A stretch of 16,176 nucleotides of DNA from the NCBI GenBank assembly GCA_938003885.1, contig CALKWT010000082.1:1-16176 (forward strand), written 5' to 3'. The translations under genes were made by a program, and so were the position numbers. Positions within the stretch are counted from its first letter, which is position 1. The number at the start of each line of letters is the position of its first letter. The notes under the pieces are model-generated. The model saw nothing but the letters and a program-made list of their open reading frames with translations, was not told where the DNA came from and made no database searches. The DNA is from an uncultured Balneolaceae bacterium (GTDB taxonomy: Bacteria > Bacteroidota > Rhodothermia > Balneolales > Balneolaceae). This document shows, piece after piece, positions 1 to 7,517 of the stretch.

Positions 1-629
1 AAAAGACCTCTCTGTTTACCATTTACGGTGATGAAATTGAGACCCGGCACCGGATCATCAGAAATGAGTTTGACCGGCAGAAACATAAGTTAAAGTCAAA
101 AAAAACAGGTGATTTGGTGTTCTGGATCAGTACGCCTATTTATCAAATGGCCAGTGGTGTGGTTATCGATGATTATATTGAATATATCAGAGCCTCTATA
201 GAATTGAGGCAGATTGGGCCCGGTCAGTTGGTCTACGTCCCTCACCCCGGCAAACAGACGGATGAAGAGATTCAGTTAATCAGTGAACGTCTTTCTTGCA
301 AAGTTGACCAGAGAGACATTCCTGTAGAGATGAAAGTTGCCAGTTATGAGGATCTTCCCCGGATGTGTATCTCTCCCTTTTCATCAGCGCTGGTAAACAT
401 TTATAAAGCTACAGAAGGGAAAATACCGCAGGTGAGTGCATGGCACCCCGAATTCAATTACTTTCGTATTTGGGTGTACTGGAGAAAAAGTGTGGAGGAG
501 AACAGCGGGCTGAATATTGAGTTCATGGAGGTTGAGTCATCCGTTCCGCTGTTTCATATTAAACCGGGTGAGAGGCGACAGGGGCCCTTGTATGAAACCT
601 TCAAAGATTGGGAAAGGCAGAGGCAATAA
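1..629 (+). CDS. Sialyl/polysialyltransferase-like glycosyltransferase, 5' partial
   Basis: The reading frame is open from position 3 to the stop at 627-629, so the gene starts left of the window and about 208 C-terminal residues are visible. The TTG at 114 is inside the gene and should not be taken as its start. Visible features are a strand-like block VFWISTPIYQM, then LVYVPHPGK followed by an acidic stretch, then CISPFSSALVNIYKA. The order 'Y-x-PHP/PHR ... SPxSSAL' resembles the C-terminal nucleotide-binding half of GT52 and POLYST-type (alpha-2,8-polysialyltransferase-like) enzymes, which use CMP-sialic acid or similar donors. This is recognition by eye from short motifs, and the donor sugar cannot be read from it. 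A 62-bp gap separates it from the next gene in the same direction. It could also be another GT-B-fold transferase of surface glycans. Confidence 0.6.
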   Translation, partial: KTSLFTIYGDEIETRHRIIRNEFDRQKHKLKSKKTGDLVFWISTPIYQMASGVVIDDYIEYIRASIELRQIGPGQLVYVPHPGKQTDEEIQLISERLSCKVDQRDIPVEMKVASYEDLPRMCISPFSSALVNIYKATEGKIPQVSAWHPEFNYFRIWVYWRKSVEENSGLNIEFMEVESSVPLFHIKPGERRQGPLYETFKDWERQRQ

Positions 630-691
630 AATCTGAAACAGGCAGAGAATAGAAAGACTGGAATTTGACACTACAAGCATGATCGTGATAT

Positions 692-1642
692 ATGAATAAA
701 GCCTCGAAATCTGCACCCTTTTTAGTTGCTATCCGCTCTGCAGATGAACGAACTGTGGAAGCGTGCTTTGAAATCGTAAAAAGTCAGGCCGATGGAGCAC
801 CTGTCCATCTGGTTTCAGAAGTGCCCTTTAAGAAAGCACTGGAGGAGTGTTTTCGACTTGCCATAAACTCGGAGAAACGGTGGCTGATCACGGTGGATGC
901 AGATATGATTCTGTTGCCTGGAGCCATTCACCTTCTGGTACGCGAGGCTGAAAAAATGCCCGACAACTACCTTCAGATTCAAGGTAGGATTCTTGATAAA
1001 ATTACGGGTACCGTACGCAAAGCGGGTCCCAGAATTTATCGCGTTTGACTGTTACCGATGCGTCTTGAACTTTCCGATTCGATGAAAGATCATATACGTC
1101 CGGAAAGCAGGCTGATTACCCATGCAGGAAGAAACGGATGGCCATCCCGTTACATTCCGGCTGTTATGGCCCTTCACGATTTTGAACAATATTACAAGGA
1201 CATTTACCGGAAATCGTTTGTACATGCACGAAAACACCCTGACCTTTTGCCGGATATGATCCAAAGGGCGGTTCTGCTTAAAGATAAAGATCCGGATTAC
1301 CTTGTTATGCTACAGGCGATCTGGGACAGCCTCATAGAAAATGTTGAAGTAGGAATCGACACTCGTCTCTATACAGAGACTGCAGAAAATGCTTTGAATA
1401 AATTGAACTTGGTTGAAAAAGAAGATTCCTTGACAGATCCTGCATGGGAGGTGCATAAAGAGGAAATTAAGGATCTGCCAGAGATCTACCTTCAAAACAA
1501 TCTTGTGCCTTATTCTGACTCACCTGCAGAAAAAGCTGGTCACATGAGTTTAAAAAAATTGAGTTCAGATGGCATAAAAGGAATTTTTCATCGCATAGGA
1601 GGTAGGCTTATCAAGCTAGGAAAGAAACTTCAGATGTACTAA
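692..1642 (+). pseudogene. GT-A-like glycosyltransferase interrupted by an in-frame TGA
   Basis: The frame runs from ATG 692 to TAA 1640-1642, interrupted by a single TGA at 1046-1048. Both halves (118 codons, then the rest) are in the same frame. They align without a gap across the break with the intact protein at 6578-7507: IYR[V-stop-L]LP matches LYR[SET]LP, and the shared MRPES/IRPES block follows at the same distance. This is therefore a nonsense mutation and not a frameshift. The N-terminal half carries a DAD motif in LITVDADMILLPGAI, the acidic metal/nucleotide-sugar-binding site typical of GT-A folds. The C-terminal half carries LHDFEQYYKDIYRKSFVH, near-identical to the paralogue. Full length would be about 315 residues against 309. 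A second start at ATG 1058 could make only the half without DAD, so activity is unlikely unless the TGA is read through. The start has no Shine-Dalgarno sequence. Confidence 0.75.
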
Positions 1643-1964
1643 ATCCAAGAGGAGATGAGAGCATGTATCAGCACCTGGTTATCCTCTTCATCATCTCCGG
1701 GGCCGGGATTACGGAAGCCTCTATGGTATGAGTGATTTAACGATGAAAAGAATGACTGTCCAATCAGATCAGCATAAGTAGCTGACATTTTCTGAATAGC
1801 CTTTTCGATAACGACAGCCGTCTGCTATTTGCAGAGTAAATAAATAATAAAATATATGAGATAAAATTTTGACGATAGGATCATAGATTCCTATGTATTG
1901 ATTGATATTTCAAAAAGCTATAATATTCACTTAAATCAGATAGACCTAGACAGGAAATCCATTA
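1643..1964. other. Non-coding stretch ahead of the sulfotransferase
   Basis: I see no credible gene on either strand in these 322 bases. Stops are frequent in all frames, and the last 130 bases are markedly AT-rich. Near the left end GGAGATGA (1651-1658) is complementary to TCATCTCC (1691-1698), a possible long-loop hairpin without a T-run. The right end holds a sigma-70-like promoter, listed separately. The stretch separates the broken glycosyltransferase from a gene that appears to have its own transcription start. Confidence 0.5.
1898..1926 (+). promoter_or_regulatory. Putative sigma-70-type promoter
   Basis: TTGATT at 1898-1903 and TAATAT at 1921-1926 are separated by exactly 17 bases, close to the TTGACA-N17-TATAAT consensus, within an AT-rich stretch. 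Transcription would start near 1933, about 30 bases before the sulfotransferase ATG at 1965. That ATG is preceded by AGGA at 1952-1955, a reasonable ribosome binding site. If the host uses a Bacteroidota-type housekeeping sigma factor (TTTG/TANNTTTG elements), this match may not be the functional promoter. Confidence 0.45.
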
Positions 1965-3098
1965 ATGGGTAAGACTAAATTGCATATCCATATTGGTACT
2001 TGGAAAACAGGTTCTTCAACGATCCAGTACCATCTAAAACATAAAACTTCTGAACTTAGATCAGAAGGAATTTTCTACCTTCACAGAGATACAGGTATTC
2101 TTGAAAACTATAAAGATCTGGAAGGACTCCAGCACATTGATCAAGATCTTATCAACGAGTCTCGCGAACGCCTGAAGAACATATTGGAAACTGAAGGGAA
2201 GAACGGACAAAACTGGCGTTATTTGATGAGCTCGGAACATTTCAGTGGGAATCCATTTATCGGATTCAGTAATGCTCATTTCATTGCGGAAACTCTCTGG
2301 GAGATCACTAAAGACCTTGATCTGGATATCTATATTATTGTCTATCTCAGAAGACAGGACGACTTCATAGAGTCCATGTACACTCAAAGTATTCACTTGG
2401 GTGATTCTCACTCCTTCGAAGAATTTATTAATGGATTTGACGAATCTGCTTTTGATTGGGAGTCTATCCTGGAATCTTACTCCGAATGGTTTGGAAAGGA
2501 TCGAATCATAGCCCGACGGTATCATAAAGCTTTTCTGCCTGAAGAGAATAGTCTTGTACAGGAGTTTGGATCGATTATCGGGAGTGATTTTTTTAAAAAC
2601 TTTACATCTACAAACTCAAGAAATCGAGGCTTGTCTCGCGATGCACTTGAAATAACAAGAATTACAAACAAATATTTCGATCCGGAGATGCGGTACCAGT
2701 TAAGGAATATCTTTCAAGAGGTGAATTCAAAAGAGCCTTTTGAGCAGTACTCCTTTTTTACCGGGAATTCGAGATCAGAATTTTTGTCCCGGTACTCTGC
2801 ATCGAATGCCCGGATAGCAAAGAACTATTTCAATAGTTCCGATGGTAGCCTCTTCCCGGAAGACGATCTATCCCTACCCAGAAAGGAGTATAAAGAGCTG
2901 ACCAATGAGGCGATTGCTCTGAACTTAGCCAAAGCGGTACTGTCAATTAATCAGAGGTTAGCCATAAAAGAGAGGAAATTACAAAAAGAGTTCAGGAACA
3001 TGTTTCTATCCTATCGTATTCGCAGGCGAATCGCTGATAGCCTTACAAACTATCCAAATTTAAAATCGCGTTTAAGCAAGATCGTGAGAAGAGATTAA
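1965..3098 (+). CDS. Sulfotransferase family protein (carbohydrate sulfotransferase-like)
   Basis: 377 residues. Residues 10-21, IGTWKTGSSTIQ, form the 5'-phosphosulfate-binding loop of PAPS-dependent sulfotransferases (typical form HIGxxKTGSxxIQ) directly after a first beta strand. Residues 127-141, YLRRQDDFIESMYTQ, match the 3'-phosphate-binding segment, with the Arg pair and downstream Ser in the expected positions; SSEHF (89-93) lies between them. Known members transfer sulfate from PAPS to a hydroxyl or amino group, so within this locus the likely acceptor is a sugar of the repeat unit. The C-terminus is basic (RIRRRIADSL, KIVRRD). No signal peptide or membrane segment is visible, so it should act in the cytoplasm. 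ATG 1965 is supported by AGGA 9 bases upstream and a promoter before that. It is followed by 750 bases of decayed sequence, so it is probably transcribed alone. Confidence 0.85.
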   Translation: MGKTKLHIHIGTWKTGSSTIQYHLKHKTSELRSEGIFYLHRDTGILENYKDLEGLQHIDQDLINESRERLKNILETEGKNGQNWRYLMSSEHFSGNPFIGFSNAHFIAETLWEITKDLDLDIYIIVYLRRQDDFIESMYTQSIHLGDSHSFEEFINGFDESAFDWESILESYSEWFGKDRIIARRYHKAFLPEENSLVQEFGSIIGSDFFKNFTSTNSRNRGLSRDALEITRITNKYFDPEMRYQLRNIFQEVNSKEPFEQYSFFTGNSRSEFLSRYSASNARIAKNYFNSSDGSLFPEDDLSLPRKEYKELTNEAIALNLAKAVLSINQRLAIKERKLQKEFRNMFLSYRIRRRIADSLTNYPNLKSRLSKIVRRD

Positions 3099-3241
3099 GC
3101 GTTGAACTGCGGTGCACACGGACCTAAATTCTGCCCTGCCTTGATTAGCAATTCTCATTTTACATGATCGGAAACAGTTTGTCTGATCGTAGTCTCACAC
3201 AGGGCTGAATATCTCCGACATTTGATTGTTACACAGCATGA

Positions 3242-3271
3242 ATCCCCCGGTACCTGACCGTTCCGGGGGAT
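3242..3271. terminator. Strong GC-rich hairpin, possible terminator
   Basis: ATCCCCCGG at 3242-3250 pairs perfectly with CCGGGGGAT at 3263-3271, a 9-bp stem around a 12-base loop. It lies about 145 bases after the sulfotransferase stop and just before the ATP-grasp remnant. Only a poor T-rich tract (CTCTTGATT) follows, so it may be a weak Rho-independent terminator for the sulfotransferase transcript, an RNA-processing structure, or a leftover element. The stem is clear; the function is inferred. Confidence 0.4.
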
Positions 3272-3278
3272 CTCTTGA

Positions 3279-3674
3279 TTGGGAGTCCTTCCATTCAATG
3301 ATAATACTCCTTTATCCGTTTTCTTCTACAGAGAAATAGAGCCGGAACTGAACAATCTTCGTCTGGCGGATGCCTATGATGATAAGAACATCTATGACAA
3401 GCTTTTGAAGGCGTCAGACTCCCTAATTTCGATTTATTGCAGAAGATGGTTACTCAGCTTCACGACCCGCTGATCTATTTCGATCTCATCTCCTGGGATT
3501 TGGCGATAGATGCAAAAGGGGTACCTACTTGTTATTGAATTAAACCCGAAAGATCAGGGAATTTCTTCACTTCAGGTGGTAAATGGCCCGCTTTTCGGAG
3601 AATTTACCAATCACATTCTTGAAAGATATATTTTTTTATCTCTGATAATTACTTCTTTGATGATTACTTCTTAA
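3279..3674 (+). pseudogene. Decayed ATP-grasp gene (sugar-transfer-associated type), internally deleted
   Basis: Three pieces of one family appear in order but out of frame. Frame 3 (3279-3420) gives FFYREIEPELNNLRLADAY and DDKNIYDKLLK, like the N-terminal region of sugar-transfer-associated ATP-grasp proteins. Frame 2 (3425-3526) gives FDLLQKMVTQLHDP and ISWDLAIDAKGVP. Frame 3 again (3528-3674) gives LVIELNPKDQGISS and LQVVNGPLFGEF, the C-terminal metal/ATP-binding end (typical form 'WDIAId..G.P.liE.N....i...Q...GPLFG'). An intact family member should be roughly 300 residues or more; about 200 central residues are absent and a one-base shift sits near 3527. The gene is dead. Intact relatives occur in polysaccharide loci and are thought to ligate a carboxylate to an amine, so this locus may once have made an amide-substituted glycan. 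Identification is by motif only. Confidence 0.65.
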
Positions 3675-3848
3675 ATTCTGTCTCAAAATTGCGGGAGCTC
3701 TACATTCGGCCATGTCGGAGTGGAGGATTATTCCGGAATCTGAACGGTTTTGACAAAGATCATCCTGATTAGAGGTGGGCAGATTTTTCATCTGCGGGGA
3801 TAAGCCACAGTGCTTTCAGATTTTATCTAATGAGATGGATTTAGGAAA
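3675..3848. other. Non-coding remainder of the 3099-3848 gap
   Basis: Between the ATP-grasp remnant and the next gene I see no further coding pieces. The 3099-3241 portion at the other end of the gap also has no recognisable content. The last bases, TTAGGAAA, place an AGGA only 2 bases from the TTG start at 3849. Confidence 0.4.
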
Positions 3849-4943
3849 TTGTATAAGAAAATTGTCATTGTAAATAGACACAGAGACGACAAGATAGGGG
3901 GAAGTGAACTTCAGTGTGATCTGATTGCCTCCGAGCTGGCAATCAGAGGGCATGAGGTGGTGTATATCGTCCCGGGCGGGAAGGGCCCCTACCAAAACGA
4001 CCGGGACTACCGTATCATCCCATGCGAGGACAACGGAGAGAAAATTGCTGAAAAAACCATCAACGAACAGCCGGAGATCGTTTACTGGAGATATAACAAA
4101 AGAAATTTCTATGATGCTGTGAGCAGAATGGACCGTGCCGGACTAACTGTCATTTTCAGTTCATCAAGCGAAGAGGATGTTAAGAAAGGCCTGAGTAACA
4201 AGAAGAAGCTCAGTATTCGGAAAAAAGTAAAACTGTACCTTCGTAAACGGAAGAATTACCGCGGTTTCAACCATGTAAAAGCGGTGGTGGTCAACAATAT
4301 TTCCCATCTGAACAAACTTCCGGTTCCTTATCAAACGTTTATTCCTAACGGTGTCATCTGCACCAGGATCCCTTTCCAATGGAACAGGCCCTACTGTGCA
4401 TGGATCAGCAGTCTTAAACAGATTAAGCGTCCGGAACTGCTGCTCGAACTTGCAAATCAATTTAAAGGGCGTAATATCGATTTTATCATGGTCGGGGAGA
4501 TTCAGGAGGAGGAGTACAGCTGGTTTGCTGAGAAAAGTCATCTGCCGGAAAATGTACATTACCTGGGGGTCAAAACTCCGGAGGAAGTCAATGGTATACT
4601 TTATGGATCTGAGCTGCATATACATACCTGTTTTCCAGAAGGCTTTCCCAACGTATTTATACAGGCATGGACACAGGAAACGCCATCTGTGAGTCTGGGA
4701 TATGACCCGTCCGGGTATATTGCAAAACATAAGATGGGTGGGTATGCAAAAAATGATTTCAATACATTTGTCAAACTAACTGATAAATATCTAACACACC
4801 CTGAACTGGCAAAAGAAGCAGGGAGAAATGCCAGGACATTTGCCAATTCGATGTTTGATACAAAGAAGAGTGTTGATATGCTTGAGGAGGTTTTTGAACA
4901 GGTAAACTCCTCTGAAAGTTCTCAGCTAAAGGTGAAAAAGTAG
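3849..4943 (+). CDS. Glycosyltransferase, GT4-like (GT-B fold)
   Basis: 364 residues. The N-terminal Rossmann half starts KKIVIVNRHRDDKIGGSELQ (the glycine-rich IGGSE loop at 16-20) and continues with IASELAIRGHEV. The interdomain area has IPNGV (165-169). The donor-binding half has WISSLKQIKRPELLLELA (185-202) and CFPEGFPNVFIQAWTQETPS (261-280). In classic GT4 enzymes the last block holds the EX7E motif; here it reads E264...Q272, so the second Glu is Gln. TTG 3849 is the only in-frame start after the stop at 3831 that keeps the first beta strand, although the AGGA before it is unusually close. Cytoplasmic retaining glycosyltransferase activity on a lipid-linked oligosaccharide is expected; donor and acceptor are unknown. 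The next gene follows after 37 bp in the same direction, probably in one transcript. Confidence 0.85.
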   Translation: MYKKIVIVNRHRDDKIGGSELQCDLIASELAIRGHEVVYIVPGGKGPYQNDRDYRIIPCEDNGEKIAEKTINEQPEIVYWRYNKRNFYDAVSRMDRAGLTVIFSSSSEEDVKKGLSNKKKLSIRKKVKLYLRKRKNYRGFNHVKAVVVNNISHLNKLPVPYQTFIPNGVICTRIPFQWNRPYCAWISSLKQIKRPELLLELANQFKGRNIDFIMVGEIQEEEYSWFAEKSHLPENVHYLGVKTPEEVNGILYGSELHIHTCFPEGFPNVFIQAWTQETPSVSLGYDPSGYIAKHKMGGYAKNDFNTFVKLTDKYLTHPELAKEAGRNARTFANSMFDTKKSVDMLEEVFEQVNSSESSQLKVKK

Positions 4944-4980
4944 GGGATACCACTCACCCGGCCAAACGATATACTGTCCC

Positions 4981-6285
4981 ATGAATGAAAAGTTTTCTGA
5001 AAGCGACACCTTAAAATCCAATGTAAATAATTACCTGCATTACGGGTATCTGCCTCCTGAAGAAATTCCGAAATTTTGCCTTGAACTCCCTCATCAGGAT
5101 AAAGTGCCTACCGAAGTCTCTCTGACTGCGACCATTGAGCTTTTTGATGAGGTGTTCCGGGAAGCTATTGAAAAGAGTAAAGGATCAGGATTCTGTATCG
5201 TCCCGTTAAGCGGAGGGTGGGACAGCAGGATCCTGCTCGGCTATGCATTGGAGCATTTCCCGGCACACCAGATCAAAACCTATACATTTGGATCGCAAGG
5301 ACAGCTGGACTATGAAATCGGGAAAAAAGTCGCCAGAACCGCCGGTGTTGAACACACCGCATTTGATCTGGAGAGGGTAACACTTGAATGGGATCATTTA
5401 AAAAGTTCGACCAGAAAAACCCCATGGACTTATCCGATGGATTCCTTTTTTAACAAGTATTGTTACTCTGAGATGCAATCAGGCGCAGATTTCATACTGA
5501 GTGGATTCATGGGAGACCCTCTGATCGGCGGGCATACGTATGAGGTGAATGGCACAGATGTGAAACGGATATTTACGGCCAGCCAGCAGCTGGTAAAAAA
5601 ATCCCCCTTAACCTTGCCCAGTTACGATCCGGTGGAGTCACTGCCGGATCTGCCGGAAAACACGATTTTTCTAGATCACCAGCTATTTGATCTTGGCGTC
5701 AGGCAGGCAAACTGTACCGCTCCAATTCTCACCTACAAAGTACGCTGGGATAGATGGGGAACCGATATGGGTTTTGTAGATGGAAGTAAAACTGCTATTA
5801 TTACCCCTTTTATTGACCCCAGATGGATAGGTTACTGGCTGAGTGTTCCTGAGACGTTCAAAAGGAAGAGGGCGTTGTATCTTGATTTTCTTAATGCAAA
5901 GTTTCCGAGGCTTTGGAATATTGCTTCCAAAGACTACTATGGTGCGAGAAATGACCAGGGCCCGTTACATTTCCTAATGAAGAAAAAGTATCATGGTAAG
6001 ATCCTGTTGAACAGAAAATTCCCCCATCGCTTTTCTGCACCAAAAGAGATGGTAAATTATCTTGATTATGACAAAGCCTTCAGAAAGCGGGACGACTATC
6101 AGGAGATTTTAAGTAGAGCATTTTCATTTTTAGAAGCACGCAATCTCATAGAGGGGTTCCATCCCGCACCCCTTATAGATCAGCACATGAATTACACCCG
6201 GAATCACTCCCGGCTGTTTTTGGTATTGATCGGGTTGGCGTTAAACCTGCAAATAGAAGAAGAGGAAAGTGTTTACCCCGCCTGA
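4981..6285 (+). CDS. Asparagine-synthase-domain protein lacking the glutaminase domain
   Basis: 434 residues. The ATP-pyrophosphatase signature PLSGGWDSRILL is at 75-86 (SGGWDS P-loop at 77-82), and SGFMGDPLIGGH (174-185) is at the place of the SGEGADELFGGY loop of asparagine synthetases, with only part of the acidic signature kept. The N-terminus, NYLHYGYLPP (17-26), resembles the end of a class-II amidotransferase domain, but that domain with its catalytic Cys2 is absent. AsnB-type family members activate a carboxylate as an acyl-AMP and amidate it; without a glutaminase the ammonia must come from elsewhere. In polysaccharide loci such proteins are candidates for amidating uronic acids or attaching amino acids, but the substrate here is unknown. 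The ATG has no Shine-Dalgarno sequence; it lies 37 bp after the GT4 gene and is likely cotranscribed. A 292-bp gap without genes follows. Confidence 0.8.
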   Translation: MNEKFSESDTLKSNVNNYLHYGYLPPEEIPKFCLELPHQDKVPTEVSLTATIELFDEVFREAIEKSKGSGFCIVPLSGGWDSRILLGYALEHFPAHQIKTYTFGSQGQLDYEIGKKVARTAGVEHTAFDLERVTLEWDHLKSSTRKTPWTYPMDSFFNKYCYSEMQSGADFILSGFMGDPLIGGHTYEVNGTDVKRIFTASQQLVKKSPLTLPSYDPVESLPDLPENTIFLDHQLFDLGVRQANCTAPILTYKVRWDRWGTDMGFVDGSKTAIITPFIDPRWIGYWLSVPETFKRKRALYLDFLNAKFPRLWNIASKDYYGARNDQGPLHFLMKKKYHGKILLNRKFPHRFSAPKEMVNYLDYDKAFRKRDDYQEILSRAFSFLEARNLIEGFHPAPLIDQHMNYTRNHSRLFLVLIGLALNLQIEEEESVYPA

Positions 6286-6577
6286 GCGATTTTCAACATC
6301 TTCGATAAGATAATAACAGAAGCGGTTCAATCCTGCTATGTAATCCATAAATGAATCCTTGCGAGTGGTGGGAACAATCAGTAAAATTATCAGAGAAAGC
6401 AGATAGCTGTGTAGAGGAGTTCTCTAGCCATGAACTCCGGAAAGTCTGCCCCATAATGGCAGGATCAGTTACAAATTTTCCTTCTAAGAATCGAATTTGA
6501 TGAGGGGTTGATCACAGCTAAAATGAGATAGTACAAAGCACCCCGAATGCTGCCAGATGCCTGATGTTAGATAACCT

Positions 6578-7507
6578 ATGAGCTTCAATTACGATGATGT
6601 TGTGGTCATAATTCGTGCGGCCGGTGAACGGACCGAAGGGTTGTGCAAAAAATTGATATTGGATCAGGGCGTACAATCTGATAAAATTCATTTAATCCAT
6701 GAAGTTCCGTTTTCCGCAGCACTTAGAAAGTCCTACGAAATCGGAATCGAATCCGGTTGCAGATGGACACTCTGTGTGGATGCAGATCTCTTACTCCGTC
6801 CGGGGTCTATTTCAGAAATCATTACCCGCGCTGAAAAAAAAACCCGGAACATTTGCGAAGTTCAAGGGTTTATGCTCGATAAGTTCTTTGGTGGTATTCG
6901 TAAGGGCGGGATTCATCTTTACAGGTCGGAAACCCTCCCGGAGGTTATGAAGCAGATACCACCAGAAGGAGTGACCATGCGTCCGGAAAGCCAGACTCTT
7001 CATAATATGAAGAAATTGGGATATAGCAGATCGGAGATCTCCTATGTTGTAGGGCTGCATGATGAAGAACAGTACAATTCAGATATTTACAGAAAAGTAT
7101 TTGTTCACGGAGTAAAACATACCAAAAGAATTCCCCTATTCGTAGAGTGGTGGAAAGAAAACTTGCAAAATGATCCCGATTTTAAAGTAGCACTATACGC
7201 CTTATCCGACAGTATCCGCTCTACCGAAAAGATTTATATCGATAAGGGGCAGGATCTCTATGCGGAAATGTTCAGCAGATCCGGTTTCAGTGAGAAAGAA
7301 GAGTTGAATAGTGAAGATTTTTCATTGGAGTGGGTTGAAGAAAAAATAGTAAGCTGGAAAAGCCCAGGCCTCTACTACTCCCATTTCCCCAATAGAGATG
7401 GATACGATTCCCGTTTTAAAGGGTATCTAAACAAGTTCGGCAGGCTCAACCGGCGGTTCGGTGCCGCTACTTTACTTAAGATGGGATGGAACAGAATGAC
7501 ACGGTAA
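6578..7507 (+). CDS. GT-A-like glycosyltransferase (intact paralogue of the broken gene at 692-1642)
   Basis: 309 residues. The N-terminal half reads like a shortened GT-A nucleotide-sugar domain: VVVIIRAAGERT (8-19), HLIHEVPFSAAL (38-49), then WTLCVDADLLLRPGS (63-77) with DAD at 68-70. The second half carries GLHDEEQYNSDIYRKVFVH (159-177) followed by KH, shared almost word for word with the broken paralogue and so likely functional. I do not recognise a named CAZy family for it. The DxD and the genomic setting support glycosyltransferase, but donor and linkage are open. No signal peptide or membrane span is visible; the C-terminus is basic. The start is ATG 6578 without a Shine-Dalgarno sequence, at the end of a 292-bp gap that contains only a 7-bp hairpin (6416-6438). 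The stop is 10 bp before the next sulfotransferase, so the two are probably an operon. Confidence 0.7.
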   Translation: MSFNYDDVVVIIRAAGERTEGLCKKLILDQGVQSDKIHLIHEVPFSAALRKSYEIGIESGCRWTLCVDADLLLRPGSISEIITRAEKKTRNICEVQGFMLDKFFGGIRKGGIHLYRSETLPEVMKQIPPEGVTMRPESQTLHNMKKLGYSRSEISYVVGLHDEEQYNSDIYRKVFVHGVKHTKRIPLFVEWWKENLQNDPDFKVALYALSDSIRSTEKIYIDKGQDLYAEMFSRSGFSEKEELNSEDFSLEWVEEKIVSWKSPGLYYSHFPNRDGYDSRFKGYLNKFGRLNRRFGAATLLKMGWNRMTR

Positions 7508-7517
7508 AATCAGGAAG

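Noticed and set aside
1046..1048. TGA as a selenocysteine codon
   Set aside because: No suitable stem-loop is evident directly after it, the paralogue has Glu at this place rather than Cys, and selenocysteine is not known in glycosyltransferases.
1052..1264. 70-codon minus-strand frame
   Set aside because: It lies antisense to the conserved second half of the broken glycosyltransferase and has no recognisable motif.
2061..2525. 154-codon minus-strand frame
   Set aside because: Fully inside the sulfotransferase gene and antisense to its conserved 3'-phosphate-binding region.
4164..4730. 188-codon minus-strand frame
   Set aside because: Antisense to the GT4 gene, whose own frame carries clear family motifs through the whole stretch.
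6416..6438. 7-bp hairpin GGAGTTC/GAACTCC in the 292-bp gap
   Set aside because: No T-run, not near a gene end, and expected by chance in a stretch of this size.
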